Assembly (NCBI GenBank): GCA_045632125.1
Contig: JAZQWC010000073.1
Span: 1-27,841 of the forward strand
From: CALWPV01 sp045632125
Lineage (GTDB): Bacteria > Bacillota > Clostridia > Lachnospirales > Bianqueaceae
Direction of reading: 5' to 3'
DNA length: 27,841 nucleotides
The stretch's first letter is position 1; each line of letters opens with the position of its first letter. The notes beneath the pieces are model-generated. The model did not search any database. It saw nothing but the letters and a program-made list of their open reading frames with translations, and was not told where the DNA came from. The position numbers were made by a program, and so were the translations under genes. Below, piece after piece: positions 13,510-21,518 of the stretch.

Positions 13510-14308
13510 AATTTTATGTTCAACGGGAGCGTTGATTGGACGACCTAACGGGCGAAATCATAAGTTATTGAGGGAATTTGCGCCGCAGCTAACCTGTGAT
13601 GGCTTTGAGTTCATGATGTACGACACCTGGTATGAAAACGTGGATGAGATCGTAGCAGATCTTCAAAATATGAAGCTGCACATTCCGGTAATGCACTGTG
13701 AGAAAAGGATCGGCGAGGCGATCAGTCTAGGTAAGACAGAGGAGGCCTTTCGCTTGTTTCGTGCGAACTGTGAGATAGCTCGGCGCTTAGGCGCTAAAAA
13801 GCTGGTGATCCATCTGTGGGACGGATTGACATCGGATCGATACATAGAAAACAACTATCGAGCTTATGAGCCTTTGACGAAGATGGCAGAGGAGCAGGGC
13901 GTGAAACTGCTGGTGGAAAATGTGGTTTGCAGTCAGGCAGATCCGATGACACACTGGCAGGTACTGCGGGAGCAGTATCCGACGGCGGAGTTTGTGTTTG
14001 ATACCAAGATGGCAGAGTTTCATCGACAGATGGATGTGATGTACGGGACGGAGTTGTTGGCTTCCGGTTGCATTACTCATTTTCATGTGAATGACTATAT
14101 GGGTGAGTATATGGACTGGAAGCATTTGCGGACATTACCCATTGGTCGAGGTCAGATCGATTTTGGACGTTTTTTTGATGTAGTGAAGGAGCGCGGATAT
14201 CAGGGTGCTTTTACGGTGGAGGCGACGGCTTTCAACGCGGAGGGTGTGGTAGATATCAACATGCTGAACGAGAGTTTTGAGAAGATTAGGGAGTATTTGA
14301 ACAACTGA
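13502..14308 (+). CDS. Xylose-isomerase-like TIM barrel (sugar phosphate isomerase/epimerase family)
   Basis: A 268-residue protein of the AP-endonuclease-2/xylose-isomerase-like barrel. Characteristic pieces are VMHCEKRIGEAISLG, GAKKLVIHLWDG in the middle strand, KLLVENVVCSQADP carrying the metal-ligand Glu, EFVFDTKMAEFHRQ with Asp, ITHFHVNDYMG with the His and Asp ligands, and GAFTVEATAF with the last Glu near the C-terminus. Such proteins isomerise or epimerise sugars, and some act on 3-keto-glycosides. ATG 13502 is used because the barrel begins there and it overlaps the GNAT gene by eight bases; the long upstream extension to 13415 is unlikely. The substrate is not known. Confidence 0.85.
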   Translation: MNEILCSTGALIGRPNGRNHKLLREFAPQLTCDGFEFMMYDTWYENVDEIVADLQNMKLHIPVMHCEKRIGEAISLGKTEEAFRLFRANCEIARRLGAKKLVIHLWDGLTSDRYIENNYRAYEPLTKMAEEQGVKLLVENVVCSQADPMTHWQVLREQYPTAEFVFDTKMAEFHRQMDVMYGTELLASGCITHFHVNDYMGEYMDWKHLRTLPIGRGQIDFGRFFDVVKERGYQGAFTVEATAFNAEGVVDINMLNESFEKIREYLNN

Positions 14309-14326
14309 AAAATCGAGGAAAAAATA

Positions 14327-14665
14327 ATGGGAGACTTAATGGGGCAGATCATTTGGTATGTATGCGTGTTGGGTGCGGCAGTTCTATTTTGGGGTATAGG
14401 AGTTTACGCACAAAAGAAAAAAACTCCTATGGCTTTTTGGAGCGGCAGTGAAGTGAAAGAAAGCGAAATAACAAATGTTATTCAGTACAACAATGAAAGC
14501 GGCAGAATGTGGAAGCTGTATTCCATGTGGTACTGGGGTTCTGCAGTTCTGACGATTTGGAATATAATGGCCGCCTTGGCGGTCATGGTTCTGGGCGGCA
14601 CAGTTGGTATTGGGTTGCTGGTATGGAATTATAAGAAGATTGAAAAGAAATATAGAGTGAAATAA
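14327..14665 (+). CDS. Small integral membrane protein of unknown function
   Basis: A 112-residue protein with a first hydrophobic segment at about residues 7-27, a polar middle containing KKKTPMAFWSGSEV and an IxNVIQYNNESGRMW stretch, and a further hydrophobic region at about 65-100 that probably forms two helices, ending in a lysine-rich tail (KKIEKKYRVK). The FWSG...YN..xGxMW pattern is common in small Lachnospiraceae membrane proteins of the DUF3784-like kind. I am not certain of the family. GAGGA stands 9 bases upstream. It is the last gene of its operon and is closed by a strong terminator. Confidence 0.75.
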   Translation: MGDLMGQIIWYVCVLGAAVLFWGIGVYAQKKKTPMAFWSGSEVKESEITNVIQYNNESGRMWKLYSMWYWGSAVLTIWNIMAALAVMVLGGTVGIGLLVWNYKKIEKKYRVK

Positions 14666-14713
14666 AAAAATCCAGACAATCAATGATAAACAGTTGATTG
14701 CCTGGATTTTTTT
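14664..14713. terminator. Bidirectional terminator between convergent genes
   Basis: A long A-rich/T-rich inverted repeat, 14664-14683 with 14694-14713, has a single A-C mismatch and a 10-base loop. A seven-base A run on one side and T run on the other give a T tract on both strands. It serves the membrane-protein operon (plus) and the metallophosphoesterase (minus), whose stop codon lies inside it. Confidence 0.93.
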
Positions 14714-15608
14714 AGGACTTTTGAATTGGGAAAGTATAGTCTGAGATCGCAGGTCGCAGGGGAACTCCATTCCAAGTGTTGCCAATGGCGGCATCCTCGG
14801 GGGTGATGGTTTGGTAATCGCCTTTCTTACCGTGGATGGATACCTGGGATCCGTCAATAGTGATCGTACAATAGAGAGGACGGTCGTACAGGATCATATA
14901 TTTGAGTAAGGGGGCGCGTTGATGAATCTCCTCGTTGTACGAGAAAATCTCTTTAGTTCCATGCCAAATGTAGGAGGCGGAGTTTAAGGTGATATAGGGA
15001 ATACCACCTCGAAAGCGGCATTCGTCACCATGATCATGGCCGTTCATGCAGAATAACGTGTTGCGGGATTCAAAGATCCGGCGGATATCGGCTTGATTTT
15101 TAATACCACGATCCGGAAATTCGTTGGCAAAGCTATGATGGGAAAATACCGCGTACTGCATGGTGGGATCGGACATTTCCTGAAGGAGCCATTCTTTTTC
15201 GGAAGATGGAATGATCGGATACAAATCAGTACGGTTATCATATTCAGGCTTAGAGTAGATTTGATACCCCTCTTTTTTTTGAATATAATTGCCACTCATG
15301 ATCAAGAATTTAGTATTTTCATAAGTAAAAGAATAATAATCATTGGGTATGCCGTAGAAAGTTGTGACAGCTTCTTTATTAGAATACTCGATATCGTGGT
15401 TGCCGATGGCACAGTAGATTGGAATGTTTAAGCTATGAAGAGCAACCATCAAAAAAGAATACTCAGGGTAAGGACGGCAAAGATCGCCCAGAAATACGAC
15501 AAAGTCTATGGTTTCGGTGGAAAGGGAATGAATTAATTCTTTCATACGAACTTCGCCGTCGTGGATCAGGTCGTAGTGAAAGTCTGTAAAAACAGCAAAG
15601 CGAATCAT
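14712..15608 (-). CDS. Calcineurin-like metallophosphoesterase
   Basis: A 298-residue metallophosphoesterase with the full two-metal site: Asp9 and His11 in FTDFHYD, Asp42 in FLGDL, Asn70 and His71 in GNHD, the SHHSF histidine in the middle, and the GHDHGDE motif near residue 191. It has no signal peptide, so it is cytoplasmic. It would hydrolyse a phosphodiester or phosphomonoester of unknown identity. The C-terminal part (about 220-298) is a small beta domain. The gene starts 11 bases after the upstream nucleotidyltransferase stop, so the two form an operon read from the promoter near 16475-16503. Confidence 0.88.
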   Translation of the reverse strand: MIRFAVFTDFHYDLIHDGEVRMKELIHSLSTETIDFVVFLGDLCRPYPEYSFLMVALHSLNIPIYCAIGNHDIEYSNKEAVTTFYGIPNDYYSFTYENTKFLIMSGNYIQKKEGYQIYSKPEYDNRTDLYPIIPSSEKEWLLQEMSDPTMQYAVFSHHSFANEFPDRGIKNQADIRRIFESRNTLFCMNGHDHGDECRFRGGIPYITLNSASYIWHGTKEIFSYNEEIHQRAPLLKYMILYDRPLYCTITIDGSQVSIHGKKGDYQTITPEDAAIGNTWNGVPLRPAISDYTFPIQKS

Positions 15609-15619
15609 GGTTACTTTCC

Positions 15620-16441
15620 TTATTTAGTATGTTGTTGTAGATCAGCATAGATTTGTTCTAATAGTTCTGCCTGTTTCTTGAGATGGGCTTCATCATGGGG
15701 GAAGCTTAATAAAAAGTCTAAATTGTCCAGAAGCAAAGCAGGGCAGTAGGTCATTTCGCGCAGGGCGCGCTCTAATTTTTTATCGCCGGTAAAGTAAATT
15801 TCATTGATGGCAAAGATGACCTGCACCATGTTCATGAGGGTGTTGACCACAATGGGGGCAACGAACAGTACATCGGTACGAGGAAGAGCAGTTTGGTAGT
15901 GGAAGTTGCCGATCCAGGTATGCGCGCGGCGCATAAAAGTGTTGATGATGTTCGTCTTGAGGGCGGGTGGGTACACGGCAAGGCGGTCTTTAAGGGACTG
16001 CAGCCAGCCGTCTTCGTCGAGAATGGGTTTTAGAAAGCTGACTTCGCTGAGATAAATGAAGGAATAGTAACCGTTGGAAGTCCAGGTTTGAGGAATGATT
16101 TCGAATTCGCCGCGGATGGCGCGGTCAACCTTTTCTTCCATGGTGTTTTTGCAGCGAGCAACTACCTCGATGGGAATCCCTTTATAGATGAAATCAATAT
16201 TGCCGCCAAAGGGACGGTCATAGGTTTCGGAAACGTAGGCTGTAGTAGGATCATCGCAGAAGTTTTCGATGATTTCTTTACGGTATTCGTAGGGAGTAGG
16301 CTCGTTGCCGAAAATAAAAATATCGATATCGGAACCGCTGTCGGCTACGCCCTTGGCGTGGGCACCGGCGAGGGCGATGGTGGGGGTATCGTGGAACATG
16401 AGTTTCAGTTTTTCGATGATTTCGGTGATGATTTGATCCAT
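15620..16441 (-). CDS. Nucleotidyltransferase-fold protein
   Basis: A 273-residue protein with an N-terminal polymerase-beta-like nucleotidyltransferase domain. The catalytic acidic pair is Asp38/Asp40 in SDIDIFIF, preceded by GAHAKG at 26-31, where the usual GS is changed to GAH. A third acidic residue may lie in NIDFIYKGIPIEVV. The rest (about 110-273) is helical, as in antibiotic nucleotidyltransferases and DUF4037-like proteins. It could add AMP or another nucleotide to a small molecule or protein; the target is unknown. The ATG at 16441 is supported by AGGAGG, seven bases upstream on the minus strand. Neighbouring phosphoesterase could reverse its product, which is a guess. Confidence 0.8.
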   Translation of the reverse strand: MDQIITEIIEKLKLMFHDTPTIALAGAHAKGVADSGSDIDIFIFGNEPTPYEYRKEIIENFCDDPTTAYVSETYDRPFGGNIDFIYKGIPIEVVARCKNTMEEKVDRAIRGEFEIIPQTWTSNGYYSFIYLSEVSFLKPILDEDGWLQSLKDRLAVYPPALKTNIINTFMRRAHTWIGNFHYQTALPRTDVLFVAPIVVNTLMNMVQVIFAINEIYFTGDKKLERALREMTYCPALLLDNLDFLLSFPHDEAHLKKQAELLEQIYADLQQHTK

Positions 16442-16474
16442 GGCGGCCTCCTTAGTGAAACTAGGTTTGGTATT

Positions 16475-16503
16475 ACTATACCACAGATAGCGTGAAGGGA
16501 CAA
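16475..16503 (-). promoter_or_regulatory. Promoter of the nucleotidyltransferase-phosphoesterase operon
   Basis: On the minus strand TTGTCC (16498-16503) and TATAGT (16475-16480) have a 17-base spacer, and the gene starts about 34 bases further on. Confidence 0.75.
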
Positions 16504-16537
16504 GATTGGAATTGTTATAATAGTACAGGAAGGAAGA

Positions 16538-16651
16538 GTGAAAAATAAAGAGTTGATAATCCGAAGGAGGTATGCTACGATAGAGGAAATAAAGACGGAT
16601 TTGTATCGCTTTTTCCTGCGTGAATTATTAATTCTGTGCGAGATAGTCTAA
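16538..16651 (+). other. Intergenic stretch with a doubtful 37-codon ORF
   Basis: Between the genes at 16441 and 16763 I find no clear gene. A GTG-start frame of 37 codons runs 16538-16651 behind AGGAAGG with a short spacer, but it looks like chance. Further on, GGTTGA (16660-16665) and TCAACC (16689-16694) form a short inverted repeat upstream of the solute-binding-protein gene. A possible -10 TACAAT is at 16709-16714 but no convincing -35 accompanies it. Confidence 0.3.
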
Positions 16652-16762
16652 TGCATATGGTTGACATTTTGCTATCTTATTTTTTTTTCAACCAATCAAA
16701 GATAATGATACAATTAAATTGAAAATAGTGTAACATCATAAAATGCAAAAGAGGTGAAGTAA

Positions 16763-18103
16763 GTGAGAAAAATAATTTGTTTTATAACATTGATTGCTAT
16801 GATTCTATTTGCACTGGTCGGATGTCATAATAACGAAGTTCGAGAAGAGACAGTAGAAAAAGTAAAAGACCCTCTTTTAGTGTTCTATGTACAGACGTAT
16901 GAACCTATCTTACGAAATTTTGAACGTATTTATCCGGATATAGAATTAGAAATTAAGAGTCTGAATGGTCAAATAGATGAATATATAGAAAGATATGGTG
17001 AGCCGGATATTATTTTAGATAGTGGAGTCGAGTATTGGGCCGAGAGTGGATATATTGCGGATATCACTGGACTATATGAGCAAGATTCTGAATTTGATTC
17101 TCACCATTATTTCAAGGGAGTGACGGAAGCTTGTAAAGTGGGAGAGGCTTTATATGCCGTGCCTTTGACAATATCATTTCCATATATGACGATAGAAGAG
17201 AGCAAATGGGAAAACTCTGAATTTGCTTCCATGCCTGAAAACTATGATGCCTTAGATTTGATCGACGCAATGAATCAAGAACTTGAAAAAGCTGAAGGAC
17301 GTGAAAACTACTTAGTATTTGGTAAAGAATATGTGTATTTTCCAGAGTGGCTGTATAGTATAGGAGCAATTGTGGAAAAAGATGATGAATATTCAATAGA
17401 TCCTGAAGTGTTTAAAGCTCTGTATCAAATGCAGATGAATTTGCAAAGAAATCGAACTGCTAATGATTCGTTGGTGGAAAGATTCTATTTACCTTATAGT
17501 CCCAGTGTTATGGGCGATACATATTTAGCAGTTGCTTTTGGACAGATCGCTCCGCCCCAAACAGGTTTAATTTTGGAAAATAGTATTTATAAGGGGTATA
17601 ACGGTGAAAGTATAAAAGCGATATGGAGACCGGCTGTGGGCGAAACGCGATACTATATTGCAGACGTGACTTCATTGGGGATGGTTGGAGCAAAGTCAGA
17701 TCAGCAGCAAGAGGCTTATGAAGTGCTTCGAATGATGATGGATATGAAAATCTCGGAGTGGGTTGTTTCAACAGGAAACTTTACCAATAATACGATGTGT
17801 CCGGTTCATGTAGAAAATGCAAAACTATTTATCGATGCTGTGGAAAACAGCGGATTGGATGTTTTCTTGGATTATGAACCAAATACTCGTGAGGAAATGT
17901 ATAATGTTCCTAAGCAGGCACTAACGGAAGAAATGAAACATGAAATCGGGAATGTGTTGGATCATATTGAAGTTCGAGTTAGAGATGAGGAATTGTTTTC
18001 GTTAATCCAGGAGTGTGTAAAGCCGTATTTCGAAAGTAACTCACCGGATTATGAAAGCTGTTATCAAGATGTTATGATGATTGTGGAAAATTATTATAAG
18101 TAA
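16763..18103 (+). CDS. Lipoprotein solute-binding protein (ABC sugar-binding type 1-like)
   Basis: A 446-residue protein that starts with GTG at 16763 behind GAGGTGA. Residues 4-20 are hydrophobic and end in a lipobox (ALVGC), making Cys21 the lipidated residue, so it would be anchored on the outer face of the membrane. The rest resembles large extracellular solute-binding proteins, including YPDIELEIKSLNGQ near residue 50 and GEPDIILDSGVEYWAESGYI with the DIT lobe pattern, VGEALYAVPLTISF near 128, and DVTSLGMVGAKSDQQQEAYE near 300. No permease or ATPase lies nearby. Ligand unknown, probably a carbohydrate. The transporter must be encoded elsewhere, or the protein has another role, such as sensing. 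Confidence 0.82.
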   Translation: MRKIICFITLIAMILFALVGCHNNEVREETVEKVKDPLLVFYVQTYEPILRNFERIYPDIELEIKSLNGQIDEYIERYGEPDIILDSGVEYWAESGYIADITGLYEQDSEFDSHHYFKGVTEACKVGEALYAVPLTISFPYMTIEESKWENSEFASMPENYDALDLIDAMNQELEKAEGRENYLVFGKEYVYFPEWLYSIGAIVEKDDEYSIDPEVFKALYQMQMNLQRNRTANDSLVERFYLPYSPSVMGDTYLAVAFGQIAPPQTGLILENSIYKGYNGESIKAIWRPAVGETRYYIADVTSLGMVGAKSDQQQEAYEVLRMMMDMKISEWVVSTGNFTNNTMCPVHVENAKLFIDAVENSGLDVFLDYEPNTREEMYNVPKQALTEEMKHEIGNVLDHIEVRVRDEELFSLIQECVKPYFESNSPDYESCYQDVMMIVENYYK

Positions 18104-18139
18104 GCAAAAAGCAGGGTCAAGTTTGACTCTGCTTTTGCT
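18103..18139. terminator. Bidirectional terminator
   Basis: A 17-bp stem between 18103-18120 and 18123-18139 (one bulged A and one G-U) has A-rich and T-rich flanks on both sides. It lies between the convergent solute-binding-protein and PAS-like genes. Confidence 0.88.
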
Positions 18140-18154
18140 GTATAAAAGGTAATG

Positions 18155-18505
18155 TTAATTTTCTTCTTTTTTCTCCTCAGTCGGTAAAGGAAGAAATGAA
18201 TGTACATATACATCCGGTACACCGGCAACGGGGATCCAAAATGCCATGCGGGGAGCAACGGCGGCGACACGGTATTTGCCGACATTTTCTTTTAAAGCCT
18301 GATTGGCAAGGCAGATACTGTGGGAGCGATTGGGGGCGAAGGCATAGCAAGGAGTGCCTACGGTCATACCAAGTTTTTCGGCTGCCTTGTTAACAGCAAG
18401 GACGGTTCTATCTTTATGAATTAAGCGGGCATGTTCCGGAAAGGTGTCCCACATCATATGAAAAGCGTTTATTACTTCTTCGGGAATATTGTGTTTCTGT
18501 GACAT
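18155..18505 (-). CDS. Small PAS-domain-like protein
   Basis: A 116-residue protein that reads like a single PAS domain: FPEHARLIHKDRTVLAVNKA (about 21-40) followed by AEKLGMTVGTPCYAF, then a helix and the strands GKYRVAAVAPRMAFWIPV and DVYVHSFLPL. The C-terminus is charged (EEKKEEN). A single stretch with CYAF and CLANQ gives two cysteines that could bind a ligand, but this is speculation. No output domain is attached, so it may be a stand-alone sensor or adaptor. GGAGGT is seven bases before the ATG on the minus strand. It is divergent from the MATE pump gene, with promoters close together. Confidence 0.68.
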   Translation of the reverse strand: MSQKHNIPEEVINAFHMMWDTFPEHARLIHKDRTVLAVNKAAEKLGMTVGTPCYAFAPNRSHSICLANQALKENVGKYRVAAVAPRMAFWIPVAGVPDVYVHSFLPLPTEEKKEEN

Positions 18506-18531
18506 AATGACCTCCGATTTATTTTTTGAAC

Positions 18532-18560
18532 ATTATATAATGAGACAATAACAGTGTCAA
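18532..18560 (-). promoter_or_regulatory. Perfect consensus promoter of the PAS-like gene
   Basis: On the minus strand TTGACA (18555-18560) and TATAAT (18532-18537) have a 17-base spacer. It faces away from the MATE promoter, and the two -35 boxes are 17 bases apart. Confidence 0.92.
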
Positions 18561-18577
18561 GAACGTACTGAAAAGCA

Positions 18578-18606
18578 TTGACTTTAGTCGGATTTGAGCA
18601 TATACT
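18578..18606 (+). promoter_or_regulatory. Promoter of the MATE pump operon
   Basis: TTGACT (18578-18583) and TATACT (18601-18606) have a 17-base spacer, with the MATE ATG at 18656 about 50 bases further on. The TTG that could begin a longer reading frame at 18578 is the first half of this -35 box. Confidence 0.85.
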
Positions 18607-18655
18607 TGTTTCAAATTCATCTGAAGTAACAGATGAGATGAAAGAAGGATCGAGT

Positions 18656-19999
18656 ATGTCTCGCGGACTAAAGCTTAGAGAGTTAGATGAAAGCCTGACC
18701 ATGAAGTTTGTAGTACCTGTCATCATGGAAAACAGCTTAACCATATTTATTGGACTGGCGATTTCGCAGATCATCAGTACCATTAGTTCAAGCGCGCTGG
18801 CGGCCATTGGAATGGCGAATAATATTATGACGGTGGTTTCAGCGGTATTTTCCATGGTAACCACGGGTACAAGTATATTGGTGGCTCGGCAAGTGGGAGC
18901 CGGTGAAAATCAAGATGCAGCGGATAGTATTGAGCAATCCACATTCTTAAGTTCAGTGACTACAATCCTGATTATGATTGTATGTATTGTGTTTGCAAGC
19001 CCCATATTGCGCCTCATCATGCCTACGGCAGAGGATGCCCTGTTTGGAGAAGCAGTGGGATACTTTAGGGTGATCATGCTGAGTCTTCCATTCCTTGTAT
19101 TGCACGGTGTTTTCAGCGGCGTATGCCGCGGACTTGGTAACAGCCGAATGCCGATGATTACTGCGATTACGATGAATCTGTGTCAGTTATTGGTGGCCTG
19201 GATCACGATCAGCTGCATGCAGCTGAATGAAATTGGTGCAGGTGTGGCCATTGTGATCTGCAGAATTGTAGGTACTGCTATTTTGTTCTTTACGTTGATG
19301 AAGGATCATAGAAGATTCATTTTAAAGATTGGTAATATGCTGCGGCCCAAGCGACAGACTTGCCTGCGTATTTTGCGTATTGGTGTGCCGGTGAGTTTTG
19401 AGAGTGTGTTTGTTCAGCTGGGCTATATGCTGGGTAATAGTATGGCAATTTCGCTGGGTACTTTTGAGAGCGGTGTGTATCAGATCGTTAGCACTATTAA
19501 TACGTTTACCAGTTTACCTCAGGGCATTGGCTCGGCCATTGCTACATCTTCGGTTGGACACTTGCTGGGACGGAAAGATTATAAGGGGGCCAAAAGAGCC
19601 GGATGGTCCATTTGGGGTGCCGGTATGCTGGTGACCGTGATATTTGGCGTACTGGCTCATGTGTTAGGAGAACCGATCTGCAGTATTTATTCCAGTGATA
19701 CGGCGACCATTGAGGCGAGTGCCAGCATCATATGGGTGCTGTTATTTATGAATGTAACAGGTATGTCCATTAATGTGGTGGATCCGCAGCTGCGTGTGGG
19801 CGGCGATGTGAAGTACGTAATGTTGACTACGCTGATCGCGGTGTGGGGAATTCGTTTACCGCTTACATATTTCATGTGCTTTAAGTGGAATTTTGGCGTA
19901 CTGGGTATCTTTTTGGCAAATTCCATATCCCTTTGTTTCCGTGTGACAATGGGATTGATACGATACTGCGGTACTAAATGGATGTATAAAAAGGTATAA
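18656..19999 (+). CDS. MATE family multidrug efflux transporter
   Basis: A 447-residue polytopic membrane protein with the MATE layout of about 12 helices in two halves. Typical pieces are FVVPVIMENSLTIFIGLAIS in helix 1, ALAAIGMANNIMTVVSAVFS, GTSILVARQVGAGE after helix 2, GVFSGVCRGLGNSRMPM near the middle, and in the second half RIGVPVSFESVFVQLGYMLG and GIGSAIATSSVGHLLGRKDYKGA. It exports cationic drugs or toxic metabolites using a Na+ or H+ gradient. ATG 18656 with GAAGGA seven bases ahead is chosen. The in-frame start at 18578 lies in the promoter. The next gene begins 13 bases after its stop. Confidence 0.94.
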   Translation: MSRGLKLRELDESLTMKFVVPVIMENSLTIFIGLAISQIISTISSSALAAIGMANNIMTVVSAVFSMVTTGTSILVARQVGAGENQDAADSIEQSTFLSSVTTILIMIVCIVFASPILRLIMPTAEDALFGEAVGYFRVIMLSLPFLVLHGVFSGVCRGLGNSRMPMITAITMNLCQLLVAWITISCMQLNEIGAGVAIVICRIVGTAILFFTLMKDHRRFILKIGNMLRPKRQTCLRILRIGVPVSFESVFVQLGYMLGNSMAISLGTFESGVYQIVSTINTFTSLPQGIGSAIATSSVGHLLGRKDYKGAKRAGWSIWGAGMLVTVIFGVLAHVLGEPICSIYSSDTATIEASASIIWVLLFMNVTGMSINVVDPQLRVGGDVKYVMLTTLIAVWGIRLPLTYFMCFKWNFGVLGIFLANSISLCFRVTMGLIRYCGTKWMYKKV

Positions 20000-20012
20000 G
20001 GAAAATATACAA

Positions 20013-20816
20013 ATGAGTGCAAGATCGTTAAATTCTATCTCTTTGACAGGTGTGACTCCTTCATTAGCAAAAGCTATTGGAATTGAGCCGCCGATGCAGT
20101 CGGAGGCTTCTATTGAAGCATTGGACCGTTTGGTTGCCAAAAACGCCGAAGGCGGAAAAGTGGACCGCATTTTTATGTATAATCCCGATGCGGTAGCCCT
20201 GTGGCTGTATCAAAAGTATACGGAGTACTATTTGCCCTTGCAGGAACAGATCAAATTGACACTGCCGCTGCGCTCGGTGATGCCCAGTGTAACTCCAGTA
20301 TGCTTCGGCACTATGTATACCGGTGCTATGCCGGCTGTACATGGTATTCAGGCGTATGAAAAACCGGTGATCAAGATCGATACTTTATTTGATGCACTGA
20401 TCCGTGCCGGAAAGAAGCCAGCTATTGTTTCCACCGAAGGCGATAGTTTATCTATGATCTTCTTGGAGCGTCCTATGGACTATTTCATTTATCCCACTGT
20501 GGATGAATGTACCGAAAAGGCTCTGCAGCTGATCGAAGAAGACAAATATGATTTCATTCTTTTATACAACGGTGATTATGACAGCACCATGCATCGTAAT
20601 GCCCCGGAGGGTGAAGCATCGCTGCAGGCTCTGCAGAAAAACATCCGTGTATTCGATCGAATCGCGGAAGCCATTAAGACTCATTGGGCTGATCATCAAA
20701 CTTTGCTAGGTTTTGCACCGGATCATGGCTGCCACGAGATCGACGGAGGTTTGGGGTCTCATGGGCTGGATATGCCGGAGGATCTGAATATTTTACATTT
20801 TTACACTGTAATTTAA
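20013..20816 (+). CDS. Alkaline-phosphatase-superfamily hydrolase (nucleotide pyrophosphatase/phosphodiesterase type)
   Basis: A 267-residue soluble enzyme of the AlkP superfamily. The nucleophile is Thr94 in VMPSVTPVCFGTMYTG, followed by AVHGI. Metal ligands fit Asp190 and His194 in GDYDSTMH, Asp237 and His238 in FAPDHG, and His250 in GLGSHG. The first-metal Asp is likely in MYNPDAVALWL. It is short compared with secreted NPPs and has no signal peptide, so it acts in the cytoplasm. It may cleave phosphodiesters, pyrophosphates or sulfates; the substrate is unknown. It is coupled to the MATE gene by a 13-base gap with AAGGA. Confidence 0.85.
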   Translation: MSARSLNSISLTGVTPSLAKAIGIEPPMQSEASIEALDRLVAKNAEGGKVDRIFMYNPDAVALWLYQKYTEYYLPLQEQIKLTLPLRSVMPSVTPVCFGTMYTGAMPAVHGIQAYEKPVIKIDTLFDALIRAGKKPAIVSTEGDSLSMIFLERPMDYFIYPTVDECTEKALQLIEEDKYDFILLYNGDYDSTMHRNAPEGEASLQALQKNIRVFDRIAEAIKTHWADHQTLLGFAPDHGCHEIDGGLGSHGLDMPEDLNILHFYTVI

Positions 20817-20868
20817 AGCAGAACACTTTATCATAATTTGTAATACATGACTGAAAAGGAGTAAAATT

Positions 20869-21510
20869 ATGAAGACAATTCTATTTCAAGGTGATTCCAT
20901 TACCGATTGCGGCAGAAACAGAGAAATGATCGATAGCACCGGCGTGGGCTATCCGCTGCTGGTGAAAGCACAGCTGGGTTTTGAAAATCCCGGCGAATAT
21001 ACTTTTATCAACAAAGGTATCAGTGGCAACCGCATTGTGGATTTGTATGCTCGCATTAAGGCCGATATTATCAATCTGAAGCCCGATTACATCAGCTTCC
21101 TGATTGGTGTTAACGATGTATGGCATGAATTCGGTGGACATAACGGCGTAGATGCAGACAAGTTCGAAAAGATCTACACCATGCTGATCGAAGAGATCAA
21201 AGAAGCCCTGCCTGAAGTCAAGATCATGATCATGGAGCCTTTCTGTCTGAGAGCTGCCGCTACTGAGAACACCGAAGAGTATCCCGATAAGTGGAACGAG
21301 TTCAATGCAGAAGTGAAAAAGCGGGCCGAGCGTGCGAAGAAAGTAGCTGAAAAGTTTGGTCTGCCCTTTATTTCCCTGCAGGATAAGCTGGATGCAGCAA
21401 CCGAGAAAGCTGAAAATACCTATTGGCTGGGTGACGGCGTTCATCCCACTCCCATGGGTCATGAGCTGTTGAAGCGTGAGTGGCTGGCTACCTTCGAGCA
21501 GATCCGGTAA
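20869..21510 (+). CDS. SGNH/GDSL hydrolase, likely carbohydrate esterase
   Basis: A 213-residue SGNH enzyme with all four blocks: Ser10 in GDSITD, Gly53 in GISGN, Asn82 in GVNDVW, and the Asp189/His192 pair in DGVHPTPMGH. No signal peptide is present, so it works on intracellular esters. Members of this group de-O-acetylate xylo- or other oligosaccharides, which would fit the glycan-handling theme, but sequence does not fix the substrate. ATG 20869 follows AAGGAG at a seven-base spacing. The upstream gap to the AlkP-like gene is 52 bases. The next gene begins nine bases after its stop. Confidence 0.93.
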   Translation: MKTILFQGDSITDCGRNREMIDSTGVGYPLLVKAQLGFENPGEYTFINKGISGNRIVDLYARIKADIINLKPDYISFLIGVNDVWHEFGGHNGVDADKFEKIYTMLIEEIKEALPEVKIMIMEPFCLRAAATENTEEYPDKWNEFNAEVKKRAERAKKVAEKFGLPFISLQDKLDAATEKAENTYWLGDGVHPTPMGHELLKREWLATFEQIR

Positions 21511-21518
21511 GGGGCATT

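Noticed and set aside
16538..16651. 37-codon GTG frame behind AGGAAGG
   Set aside because: Spacer too short, no family, and no supported promoter; kept only as an intergenic note.
18578..18655. N-terminal extension of the MATE pump from TTG 18578
   Set aside because: The TTG is the -35 box of a good promoter and ATG 18656 has its own ribosome site.
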